Part shown: piece by piece, positions 23,555-33,472 of the stretch
Layout of the letters: the number at the start of each line of letters is the position of its first letter
Position numbering within the stretch: position 1 is the stretch's first letter
Source of the DNA: Heterostelium multicystogenum
Taxonomy: Eukaryota > Evosea > Eumycetozoa > Acytosteliales > Acytosteliaceae
Length of the DNA: 34,361 nucleotides
Direction of reading: 5' to 3'
Assembly: GCA_003667245.1 (NCBI GenBank)
Contig: RCNN01000234.1
Coordinates: forward strand, 1-34,361
Position numbers and translations under genes: made by a program
The notes under the pieces: generated by a model
Database searches by the model: none
Told to the model about the DNA's origin: nothing
The model's input: the letters and a program-made list of their open reading frames with translations, nothing else

Positions 23555-23698
23555 TCAAACAAAATCACACCAGTTTGCACAGACCTCTCTAGTTCCTCCA
23601 CCATTATTAAAGCATTCGTCTTCACATTCATCCGATAATGCTAAATGTATTGACAATGCAAAGAGAATCACAATAAATATGAGGTGCAAATAATTCAT
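23555..23698 (-). CDS. 47-aa secreted four-cysteine peptide (hairpin-type)
   Basis: A complete small ORF, ATG at 23698 to TGA at 23555. Residues 1-22 (MNYLHLIFIVILFALSIHLA..) form a textbook signal peptide ending near LALS. The predicted mature ~25 residues begin DECEDEC and end VCANWCDFV. Cysteines sit at 25, 29, 40 and 44 in a C-x3-C-x10-C-x3-C pattern, the spacing of helical-hairpin (alpha-hairpinin-like) peptides with two disulfides; a Gly-rich turn (NNGGG) lies between the pairs. No frame break or intron. Such peptides can be antimicrobial, inhibitory or signalling; which applies here is unknown. The short length explains why automated annotation would miss it. Confidence 0.66.
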   Translation of the reverse strand: MNYLHLIFIVILFALSIHLALSDECEDECFNNGGGTREVCANWCDFV

Positions 23699-24180
23699 TC
23701 TTTCTTTGTTACTCCAACTTATCAAAGAAGATTACTACTATTAATACTCTTTTACTTTTTAAATCTATAAATTTATAATTATTATCACTTACCTTTATTA
23801 TAAATAAATAATTTGATTATTCAAATAATAATATTATTATTAATTGTAAATGGAGTTATAATGAATCATATCATTTATTTATTTATTTGTTTGTTAATAC
23901 ATATATTCATTTTCATTGATGATTCTATTTTAAGAAGATGCATGTTTGTATACAGGTGGTATAGTTAGTGTTAACTAGTATCTGATCAACACTTAGCACT
24001 ATATCATTTTAAAATACAATAGCTAGTTGTTAATGTATTTTTAAAATTGGAGTATTTTATCAGTGTCATTGTTTGAATATGAAGGATGAACTTGTATGAA
24101 TGATAATGAGTTGGGAGTGCTTTCTTATATTTAATTTATTATTATCATTCATACAAGTTGATCCTTCAACAATGACACAT
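23699..24180. other. Intergenic: promoter of peptide gene and a long inverted repeat
   Basis: AT-rich upstream sequence of the secreted-peptide gene, with a stem-loop at 24063-24179 (separate entry). A plus-strand 35-aa hydrophobic ORF at about 23863 looks like chance. Confidence 0.55.
24063..24179. repeat. Imperfect inverted repeat (stem-loop)
   Basis: The left arm (24063-24107) pairs with the right arm (24141-24179) across a ~33-nt loop. The inner 17 bp (CTTGTATGAATGATAAT, 24091-24107, against 24141-24157) is perfect, and outer parts (GTGTCATTGTT; GAAGGAT) also match with a small insertion. It abuts the B-box relic's stop. It may be a hairpin, a tiny element, or a local inverted duplication. 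Confidence 0.75.
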
Positions 24181-24384
24181 TTAAATAGGATCATAGCAAG
24201 CACATATTATACAGAAGGGTTGGTGAGGCATTACTAAACTTGTTGAGTCACTTATAGCAGTTGAGAATATATTGGTGGAAATAAACAACAGTTGGATATT
24301 ATCAGTGTGATCATGAATTTTATTGTATTGGATGATCCATTTCGAACACATCAATTGATTACACCTATGACATATCAACTTCAA
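24181..24384 (-). pseudogene. B-box zinc-finger relic
   Basis: Reads KSLKLICHRCNQLMCSKW then IHDHTDNIQL, clearly matching the B-box core of the flanking paralogues, where the position of W is a zinc-binding Cys. The rest (FISTNIFSTAISDS..) does not match, and the first CxxH pair is missing. Best read as a decayed third member of the family lying between the two intact-length copies. Confidence 0.5.
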
Positions 24385-24446
24385 TGATTTACTAATACTT
24401 TTGAAATCTTGGTTGATTTAATTTAAGATACCATATTTAAAATTAG

Positions 24447-24466
24447 ATATTACGCATGCGTAATAT
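24447..24466. promoter_or_regulatory. Perfect 20-bp palindrome upstream of FANCJ
   Basis: ATATTACGCATGCGTAATAT is an exact palindrome with a GCATGC core, 86 bp before the FANCJ ATG. Symmetry suits a dimeric transcription factor. The core is GC-rich against an AT background. No known dictyostelid site is recognised. Confidence 0.5.
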
Positions 24467-24551
24467 TACATTTTACATCTTGAAACGAAAGTTTTAATAA
24501 CTTGGTTACCTAAATTATTTATTTCAATGGGGACATCTTGTATATCTAAAA

Positions 24552-27500
24552 ATGGATAGTTTTGGTAATAGTAATCTATCACAACAATCACAGTCGCAAT
24601 CATCTCAATCATCACAATCATCATCACCACTTTCACTATCACAGTCACAGTCATCACAGCCACCACTGTCTCAATCACAACCATCACAACCGAAGCCAGC
24701 AACACCTAAAATATTTAAGTTTGCTACCTCTAAAAAAGTTGCCTTTAATACAGTCACAATCGTTCCATTCTAAGTCACAACGTTTATAAAACAGTCCATT
24801 TCAAGCACTAGCAGTAGTCCACCTCTCATCCCCATAAAACAAGAAACTACTACTACAACTACAACTACAACAACTACGACAGCTTCATCTCCAACTAACA
24901 GTAGCAGTAGTAGTAGTAGTAGTAGTAGCAGCAACAGTGATATTAAAGTAGAATGCAAAACCACTTGGTAACAACAGCTATTTGATCAATGGATACTCGG
25001 TTAAGTTCCCATTTCAGCCGTATGAATGTCAGTCGGTGATGATACATCAGATTTTAGAGGCGTTTGAAAGACGGTCATAATGCACTGCTAGAGTCTGCCA
25101 CTGGTACCGGTAAGACATTATCATTGCTGTGTGCGACACTCGAATGGCAAGCCGTGGAATGGTCAAGAGGAATACTCGTCTCGAGGCTTACCGGGCCGAG
25201 AGCGAGAAAAAGAAGGCAGAGAAAAAGCAGGCACAAAAGAAAAAGAAACAGCAGCAGTCACAGCAGAAGAAGAGCAAGACATCACCGATTAGAGTACAAG
25301 CCAACACAACATTCAGAGTGGATGAGCAGCAAAAGCAAGATGACGATGACTTTAAATTGCAATCTGACATATACATTCCGAAATCCAATAGCAACTACAA
25401 CGTAACTACAACAGCAACAACAAGAGAACTCTCAGCGATACACAGATCCCAACCACTAAGAAAACAAAGACTGAGCAAAGCAGCCAGCAGACTCAACAGA
25501 GTCAAGTGGATGAAGATACAAACGAAGATGAGGACGACGATACAGATGATGAAATAATTGCAGAACGCGTTCCGACGATATTCTTTTGCTCGCGAACTCA
25601 CTCGCAGATTAAACAGCTGACCGAGGAGCTGAAGAAGACTCCATACAGGCCAAGAAATGGTCGTACTTGGTTCAAGAGACCAGTATTGTGTCAATCCAAA
25701 GTTGGACAACATCTACTCAAAGAAGGATCGTTGCCGGAAGCTACTAAAGGACAAAGAATGCCACTACCACCGTCAGTCCAAGACCTACACCATGGTTGAC
25801 AATTTCTATTCTGGCACTGATTCGCCAACCAAATATGGGACATTGAAGATTTTCGTGAGGCTGGTAAGTCGCACAGAGAGTGTCCATACTATGCCTCGAA
25901 ACAATGGTCAAATCAGCGGATCTGGTGTTTTGCCCATACAACTATATTGTCGATGTACAGATCCGCTCGATGGTTGGAGATAACTTTAAAAACTCAATTG
26001 TCATATTCGATGAGGCACACAACATCGAGGACGTGTTGATGTCGGCTGCCAGCTGCGACATTGTCCGTGAGGATCTGCAGGAATCAGTATACACCAACTT
26101 GAAACAACTCATCATGGAGTCTTTACTTCCTCAGTCTACGATCAGCTCGCTAAAGGTACTCTATCAAATTGGCGATGCTATAAAACACTTGGCTCGACAA
26201 GAAGATCAACACTTTGAAGGATATAGATTTCGAAAAGCAATCAAATGTGTATGTATAATCAGTTGATTCGCGTGAAGCGATCAATATTAAAAGTTACTAA
26301 TGTTGATTTAACAAACAGGTGGCATGGAACACAGATATTAGGTATACTTTTCAGAGATGGGTATCCACAAAGGAAACTATAGATTTATCATGGATACTTT
26401 CAAACAGCTTGATGAAGATGACAATTCTGGCCGATAGCAATAACAGCAGTCAAACCGACGGAAAACTAATGAACCAGGTTCGCAAGGAAATGGGTTTGGC
26501 ACCGATTGGTAATTCCAAAAGCAAATCCAGTCAAGAGATACTTACTCCCAAGACCTCTGCCATTTTCTCTGAGATTCTAAGGACGGTTTGGTTTCTCTTT
26601 GAATATCCCGAGAATGTTCCAGACTTCAAGTTCGTTTTACAAAAGCAATCTGAATTTGGTATGTATTCAGCTTCTGCCATCTCCATCTTCATATGCCATT
26701 AGATCGACTAATATTTCTTTACATCAGTAAAAGGAGCAGAGGGTACTAAGTGGAAGCATGTTTTTGGTATTTGGTCAATGAATCCAAAGGTCGCATTTAA
26801 ACCCATTTCAGAGCAGACACACTCGGTTATCTTGACATCTGGAACACTTTCACCGCTCTCTTCATTCGCAAGTGAACTGGGCTCACCTGTAAGTTCTCGA
26901 TATCCACTAACTTGATATTCCATAGCTAACATTAGGATATTGCATTCAGTTCCAATCACAGCAGAACTAGGCAATCTAAATGATATAAAACAAAGAGTGT
27001 GGATAGGTACACTTGGCTACGGAGCCAACAACACCAAGTTGGATGCTACATTTAAGTCGTCTGATTTGTTGGTTTTCCAAGATGCACTAGGCAATGCAAT
27101 TCTAAAGCACATCCAATTGATCCCCGATGGAATCTTGGTGTTCTTCCCATCGTATGTTTTCATGGACAAATGGTAACCAGATGGAAGAAAACCGGATTAT
27201 TGGATATAATTTCAAATTTCAAACCTATATTTTCAGGTAAATTAAGAAATCAAATTGAAGAATATGAGCTTTAGTACCATATATTAATAAGTAATATTCC
27301 TGTTTCTTTTCATCATTCAATCACAATAATGTAGAGCAAAATTAACCAAAGATTTCCCTAAGGTGCTTGATGAATACAACGAAAAAGTTCAATCTAAAAA
27401 GGGCGCCTGCTTTTTCAATTTACAGAGGTAAAGTCAGTGAAGGTATCAACTTTTCAGATTCAATTCGCCAGAGGTGTCCATCATCATTGGCATACCCTAT

Positions 27501-27953
27501 CCAAACTTGTAAGTAAATCAATCTCTACATTGGCAGACAATCTTTACTAATATTTGGAATATATTTTAATAAATACAGCAAAGACCTTAAAGTGGGATTT
27601 GAAAAAGAAAGTACAACGAAAGTAATACAAAGAAAGGAATGATGAATGGGAGCGCGTAAGTTGATCTATTTATTGGCATTGATTCCATACTGTGTGATTA
27701 TTAATAGGATTGTTTCACCTATAGGTGGTATAATTTACAAGCATATAGAGCATTGAATCAAGCATTAGGTAGATGCATTCGACACAAAAGATGATTACGG
27801 TTCCATTTTATTGATTGACGAGAGGTTCACCAACCCAGGATTGTGGTCAAATTTTTCGAAATGGGCAAGAGTAATGCATCGCTAACAATAAGAATATCGA
27901 TACATCCTGTGTCATCTCTCAAGCAATTCTTTGATAATCGTAGAAAAAACTAG
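24552..27953 (+). CDS. fancJ: FANCJ/BRIP1-type Fe-S DNA helicase
   Basis: XPD-family 5'-3' helicase matching FANCJ/BRIP1, a nuclear enzyme in interstrand-crosslink repair and G-quadruplex/fork processing. A Ser/Gln/Thr-rich N-terminal extension (~130 aa) precedes VKFPFQPYECQSVMM and Walker A ATGTGKT. Then come FFCSRTHSQI, the Fe-S cysteines (SRDQYC; KDRC; KECHYH; RECPYY), CPYNYIVD, DEAH in FDEAHNIED, LTSGTLSPLSSFASELG, RVWIGTLGYG, GKVSEGINFSD and QALGRCIRHKR. The Fe-S spacing and VLGSRD favour FANCJ over RTEL1 or DDX11. Introns include 26249-26318 (70 nt), with others near 26660, 26890, 27240, 27510 and 27660. Many single-base frame breaks occur, several in homopolymers. The C-terminus SSLKQFFDNRRKN, in its own frame, resembles a PCNA-interacting motif. 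Confidence 0.93.
24898..24935 (+). repeat. AGY trinucleotide run coding poly-Ser
   Basis: Consecutive AGT/AGC codons encode a Ser tract in the FANCJ N-terminal extension, after a Thr (ACT/ACA) tract at 24848-24880. Typical dictyostelid homopolymer expansions. Confidence 0.8.
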
Positions 27954-28099
27954 AAAAGCAAACCATATCTTAAAAAACTATGGTTGTGTTATTTTGTGAT
28001 CTTTATATAAAAGAACAACTATTAGAGCATATTTTTCGCTTCTTTATTTATCTTGATCATTGATGGTGTTCAATCTGGATTGATATCAGGGCTCTATTG
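27954..28099. other. FANCJ 3' flank
   Basis: AT-rich probable 3' UTR and terminator area between the FANCJ stop and the convergent small ORF. Confidence 0.5.
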
Positions 28100-28243
28100 T
28101 TAACAAAACCTGCTGGGTGGTGGGAAGGTTTCATTCACAGCTCCAATATAAATCTCAGATGAAGGGACTGGATTTGGTAGCGCTACAACGTTGTTTTGTT
28201 TATTTTTTATATTTTTCCACTTTAAATTAACACCAAAAAACAT
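28100..28243 (-). CDS. Candidate 47-aa small protein (Pro-rich C-terminus)
   Basis: An uninterrupted ORF from ATG 28243 to TAA 28100: MFFGVNLKWKNIKNKQ.., then ALPNPVPSSEIYIGAV and TFPPPSRFC at the end. Composition rises well above the AT-rich background over exactly the frame's span. Its ATG sits in an A/T-rich context, as in dictyostelid starts. No signal peptide or TM helix; one Cys at the C-terminus. It fills the 368-bp gap between FANCJ and B-box copy B. CAG|GTTTTG near the end could be a weak splice donor, so this may be a first exon. Family not recognised. Confidence 0.45.
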   Translation of the reverse strand: MFFGVNLKWKNIKNKQNNVVALPNPVPSSEIYIGAVNETFPPPSRFC

Positions 28244-28321
28244 TGTTTTTTTATTGATCAATCAAAATATAGATTTATTAGTTAGTAAACACAAATACGT
28301 AATTTTATTATAATTATAATT

Positions 28322-30000
28322 ATGGATTGTCAAGAACATAAAAAGAAATATAAAATTCATTTGCACTCAATGTAATATGTTGCTGTGTTCTAAATGCTTG
28401 AACATTCATAACAAGCAACAGAAGGATCATACCAATCATTGTCATCATATCGATGATATTCAACAACAACTACATGATATAGGTGTCAATCATTTCAAGA
28501 CAATCGAAGAAAAGCAAAAGGAAACCAATGATCCAGATCAACAACATTCTGAAATCAAAGACATACTCATATCATTATGGAGTTCATTGAAGTCATGTTC
28601 ATCAGAGATACTATCAATCACAACAACAGAGAATGAGATATCGAAACACTTTGAACAATATCATCAATACCTCATCATTGAAGAACAAAGATTAAAGAAT
28701 ATGATGTCTGAGAATAAACAATCATTAATCAATCGAATCGAGAACAACTTCAAGCATTTGAAACAGCTCATCGATATCATCGATATCAACAATCATTTGA
28801 ATAACAACAACAATCAAGAAATAGAGAATCAAAATGACAGCACTACAGACAATGAAATAATTGATAACGATACAACAGACAAATACATGACACCAACAGT
28901 GATATCATCAATAGATTCATCCAAGACATTGTCATCATTCATTTTGGACAACAAACAAACATTATTCAATCATCGATACAATCAACGATACGATATCAAT
29001 CAACTGATCAAACAATACAACAATGATCATCAATCAATCATTCTTTATTTATTGAATCAATACAATCAATCATTCAATCACAATACAATTGATGATATTG
29101 AACATTCATATTCATTGACAACCAAACCATTCGATTCTGAATCAATGCAATCAATCATCAAACAAATCAATACAATTGTCAATCGAATTAAACCAACACA
29201 TCTTTTCACAACACACAAATCGAAAGGAGCAACACTCATCAATCTTTCAAACAACAATTCAATTGAACAATTACAATTAGATTATGATTTTTATCATACA
29301 TTCCAATCAATAATCAGAATTGATGAATACATCTATGTATTTGGTGGTAAAAATAATCAAAACAAATGGATTCGATTCTCAATCAAATCGAAATCAATTG
29401 AACACATTGGTGACATCAAAGGAATTGAACCAGACTATTCCATATCAGTTTGTTATGATCATAAAGATCATATCTATTTGGTGAATGGTTAAAACACAAA
29501 TCGAATTGATCGATTTCAACATCAAAAACAATGATATTTGAAAGATATTATCAAAACCTATATCTCTCAAGCAAATTTTGGCATTCAAAGCATCATCAAT
29601 GATCATCAATAGAATATTATATTCAATGTCAAATGAAAAGAAAAATCTATTTTCATTTGACTTGATAAACAAAACCATTTCAGAACATCAATTGAATTTC
29701 ATTCCACACAGAGCATGTCATGATAACAATGGCTAATTTCTTCATTTGCTCAATGGATGATGAATTCTTCAAATACAATGTCTTTTCCAAACAAAACTAC
29801 CAAAACTCAAAAAGATACCCGCTAGAAATAGACTAGTTTATCCAATTTACCATCAAGTATCACCAACTGAGAGTTATATCTATTCATTAGGTGGTAAAGA
29901 ATATGGTAACTTCAAATATTCAATTGAGAAAGACCAATATGAACCATACTATTTGGATGATATATTTGAAAGATCCTCTTGTTCATCAATTTTTTATTGA
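28322..30000 (+). pseudogene. B-box/kelch-like protein, inverted paralogue copy B (probably decaying)
   Basis: Near-identical to copy A over the first ~1.1 kb, including upstream sequence (TATAATTATAATTATGGATTGTC). The start MDCQEHKKKYK at 28322 is followed by an extra A in the run 28352-28355; removing it gives a normal B-box (FICTQCNMLLCSKCLN..). An open frame then runs to 29489 (371 aa when counted from the internal ATG). After YLVNG there is an in-frame TAA not seen in copy A, then a TGA, and another TAA after HDNNG near 29733. The kelch-like end (YPIYHQVSPTESYIYSLGG) survives at about 29835-29895. Multiple true stops besides homopolymer shifts suggest loss of the C-terminal half. A truncated functional protein remains possible. 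Confidence 0.72.
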
Positions 30001-31053
30001 AAAAACAAGTTCTAAATCAATAAATATTAAAAATAATAAGTTTTTGTATGATATCATAAGTTATAAATTGATTAGATATTTAATAACAATATATTTATAA
30101 TTACATTAATATTATATTCAAAGAAATCATACAAAAATCTATCGATGGTATATTTATTTTATCTATTGTTATTAATAGTTCAGTATAAATCAATCAATCA
30201 TTTAGACTTGGTAAAAACTAATGAGTTGATCTTAAAATAGAGTCTTCAATATAATATCAATTTGTTCTTAGCACAACTAACTATGATATTTGGTCATAAT
30301 GTAACAACGACCATAGTAATCTAATGAGAGTTTTAACCTGAACCACACCTCACTCCATATTTCCCCAATAAACCAACAATCACTCAAAATCTCAGTCCCC
30401 ACCAATCAAAAATACATTGTGTGACCAAGCATTAGCTTTGGAGCAAAAGCCTAAAAATACAACACAATAGATAAATAAGAATGTATCATCTAAAACACTC
30501 TAAGAGTAAGATATTGATTAGTGAGCAACACATCTACTACTTATGTTGAGCACTGTGAAGTTTGTCTAATGGATAGAGGTGATGTTGGTTCACCATATGT
30601 ACTTGATCACTAGATGTTGCCCAGATTGCAAAGGTCATTCGCGTAAGGAATGTTCTCCCCATTAGTAAGTACTATTATAACTGTTACCTAAGTGATGTTA
30701 GCGGTGGAGCACATGCTCATTATCATATTATGATATTGTCTAGAATCAACTAATCAACCAACCCCAACCAACCAACCAAACAATCAGCCAATCTATAAAT
30801 ACTGTTTTATAAGTTTCGCAATAGTATTATCTTATCTAACAAACTCTTAAGAGTTTCATTCATTTGATTTAAGAATTTATATCTATATACTATCTCATCT
30901 TACATCTGTATAATACTACTACTCCTTCATAATAATATAATAATTTATTTTTCTGTAATATTACTTTTTGTATATATATGACATATATTGCTTCTACTAC
31001 ACCACGACATTAGGAGAGCAACCATGCTATTGTGATCCATCGAGTTATGTAGT
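30001..31053. other. Long intergenic stretch, mostly non-coding
   Basis: About 1 kb of AT-rich sequence with CAA/CCAACC tracts (30755-30790) and no convincing gene. A Cys/His-bearing patch at 30515-30663 is listed separately. Presumably holds the promoter of the membrane-protein gene at 31054. No tRNA or known ncRNA motif recognised. Confidence 0.55.
30515..30663 (+). pseudogene. Possible zinc-binding remnant (transposase- or RING-like)
   Basis: Frame one reads TYVEHCEVCLMDRGDVGSPY; one base later the next frame reads CCPDCKGHSRKECSPH and a stop. Combined, the pattern is C-x2-C..C-x2-C-x2-H-x4-C, like the C-terminal zinc modules of some DDE transposases. There is no start codon and no surrounding ORF. 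Assignment is weak. Confidence 0.2.
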
Positions 31054-32056
31054 ATGGCTTCTTCGTCGAAGTGCGAGCCAACTGGATGCTTTATACTTTC
31101 CATAGTCATGGGAATAATCTTTATAAATGGGGCATATTTGTCAGTGTTTCAAATACGCAAGCACCAATTTGGATTTGCGTGGGCAGCCTATGTTTTACTG
31201 TTTATTGGATGCCTGACGACTGCCCTCAGACAAATACTGCTGGCCACCGAATCGCACAGCTATTTAACACTAGGCACCATGCTGTTAGGTGCGCTTTGCA
31301 TTATATTCGTAGGCTACATCTGTATACTTATTTTTTGGTGTCGCATGGTGTTACCGTCGTACAATCGAAACGTGTACAGACCATCATTCAAATCGTGCAA
31401 TACTTCTTGATCGTGTTTTCATCGTGTCTCATTGCCGCAATGATAATTGGAATTATCGTCTGGTGGCAATACTACATCACCAACATCTTGATCATGCCAA
31501 CAGTGCCGGCCAATGGCAATTGGCTTCTTGTTTTACAAAGTATTCTGGAGAAAGAAAAGCAGAAAATCGAGAGCAATGGAGTTACTTTCTCTACGGTGGC
31601 TAATAAGAGAATGAATAAACTGAGGAAATTGTCCAAGTTCACCGTTGGCTCTTCTTCTTATCTGGCCATTATAATTATAGTAACCACGATCTGGAAGCCT
31701 TTGAACGATCAGCAGGTATCGCCTGGCTATTCCTAAATAGATCTGCATTTGCCATCTTTGTACACGGACTGATAGTATTTACTCTCCCATCGACTCAAAA
31801 ACAACACATCCACCGAAAGCAAGCAAGAAAAGAATACACTATATGGAAATATGGTGTCAAACATTTCGAAATGGACCACCTGATCCCGATCAATCAACAA
31901 ACTCTCACTATACAATAACCAATAATGAAAACAGCGTCATTGAAAGCGATGTTTCAGATACGACTCTACCCTCTTCCCTCTCCTTCCTCTCCTCCTACAA
32001 CCAATATTTCATCCAATGGTACCGATATAACCATTAGTATTAATAGCGAAAAATAA
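31054..32056 (+). CDS. Multi-pass (about seven-helix) membrane protein
   Basis: ATG 31054 opens MASSSKCEPTGCFILSIVMG. Hydrophobic helices follow at FILSIVMGIIFINGAY, AAYVLLFIGCL, MLLGALCIIFVGYICILIFW, FLIVFSSCLIAAMIIGIIVW, the AIIIIVTTIW (or overlapping-frame) segment, and AFAIFVHGLIVFTLP. A basic loop (VANKRMNKLRKLSKF) precedes helix six, and a polar Ser/Asn tail closes the protein. Frame changes occur near 31385, 31530, 31700 and 31880. The tail ends at 32037 or, in the more dictyostelid-looking frame NISSNGTDITISINSEK, at 32056. Receptor-like topology, but no family motif (such as a GPCR DRY) is recognised. Role unknown. Confidence 0.72.
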
Positions 32057-32330
32057 TAGCTCATTTGATCCTATTATTATTACATGTAATAAACTATACA
32101 AATAAAACCTAGCTGTTGTTTTATATATCTCTTATAAGCCAACTACCATCTGTTTTAAAAAATAGTTTAGATTAAATTAATTGGGGTTCGTTGTTAACAC
32201 TTTTTTTTTAAATTTTAATTTGAAATTTAAAGTAATTTTGTAAACCTTTATTAATATCCTCATAGGATTGTAATGTGTTATATATGTAATATTAGTAGTA
32301 GTTCGTTAGTTAGTTAATTTATATTATAAA

Positions 32331-33472
32331 ATGAATAGTAGATATAGTTATATTAATAGTAATAAATGTAAGAGTAGGACTAGTAGTATATATTGGTGTA
32401 GTCTTTTGATAATTCTTTTGTTGATGCTGTATGGTGATGTTGTATCTTCAAGAGGATTTCATTCCTGATTCCTATGATGATGGTAAATTTGTTTTGGTCT
32501 AAATGCTACTAGGAAACAGCTTATGGGCGAAGATAATGTATGTTATGTTGATTATGATAATTCTCGAGAACCTATAGTAATTGTCATCTTTGGTTTGTTA
32601 TGTAGGTCGTAATACCAAAGATGTGTGAATTCTTATACCCGCGACTCCTCCAAGAAACCAGGCGAAGATAGTAGGATGTCATGCTGTCTTCGAGCGAATC
32701 AAGATAAATATAATAAGCGAATTGAAAATATAAAGAAGCAGATGTATGCGCCACTGTATGATTGCGAAGGCAACCCATTGGAGAATACTGGATATAGCCA
32801 CGTCGAAGACAATGGAGACACTCCGGACTTGAACACCGGAAGCGAAAAAATTCTTAATGTTCTTGATACACGTCTGCATGTATCGCTCTGCATGGAGCAT
32901 CTGCTCAAGGCTCAGTGTGTGCTCTGCTCACCGGACCAGCTGAACATCCTAGGCAGAGAAAAAACCAAAACCGTTTCCCAATGCCTGGGAGACGACAGCG
33001 AACCGCGACAACTTGACACAACCAATGTTCTATTACGATATAGATCGCGCGAAAAAGATTGGTCGTCCATGGTTCTGTGCGATAGCTATTTTGAGCGACT
33101 GCTCCTCACCTGCAACTATCTGTACCTCAAGAACGACACTTTCCCAAAGCGCTTTTCTCTTCCACAAGTTTTTGGTGGACTGATCACAACGGGTCCTGGT
33201 ATGCCAGCAGAAGAACTGGTGACTGAGATCCACTCTTCAGATGGAACAGACTATCTGCTAGTGTCGGATCGCAACTGCTACACTGCGACCACTGGAGCTT
33301 GAACTTCCAAAATGTACATTTATCGTCGACAACAAATGGAAAATCACAGTTTAGCAAAAATATTACTCAACCCAATGATTCACAAAGACTCATAGTAAAA
33401 TATCTATTGAATCTCTTCATTTTTATCAATCACCTTAATATTCTTAACAAAATCACAACTATAACTAATTAA
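32331..33472 (+). CDS. Secreted Cys-rich protein, folate-receptor-like domain possible
   Basis: ATG 32331 opens a ~19-residue polar lead, then a hydrophobic signal (WCSLLIILLLMLYGDVVSS). EDFIPDSYDDGKFV and GLNATRKQLMGEDNVC follow once single bases are adjusted at AA and TTTT runs. An intron (GTAATT..TGTAG, about 32577-32609) is likely. The main body holds paired cysteines (MSCCLRANQDKY; YDCEGNPLENTG; LCMEHLLKAQCVLCSPDQ; VLCDSYFERLLLTCNYLY). The C-xx-CSP and LC..F..LL..C spacing recalls folate-receptor/HHIP-type modules. One more frame change near 33295 leads to WSLNFQNVHLSSTTNGK and a hydrophobic C-terminal stretch (IVKYLLNLFIFINHLNIL), possibly a membrane or GPI anchor. The family call is tentative. 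Confidence 0.6.

Noticed and set aside
23493..23693. 66-aa plus-strand ORF (Ser/His-rich)
   Set aside because: Lies opposite the secreted-peptide gene, whose signal peptide and cysteine pattern are far more convincing.
23863..23970. 35-aa hydrophobic plus-strand ORF (MNHIIYLFICLL..)
   Set aside because: Hydrophobicity follows from TTT/ATT-rich DNA; no mature domain and no coding-composition shift.
24770..24964. Val/Leu-run minus-strand ORF
   Set aside because: Antisense of the Thr/Ser codon repeats in FANCJ; no independent support.
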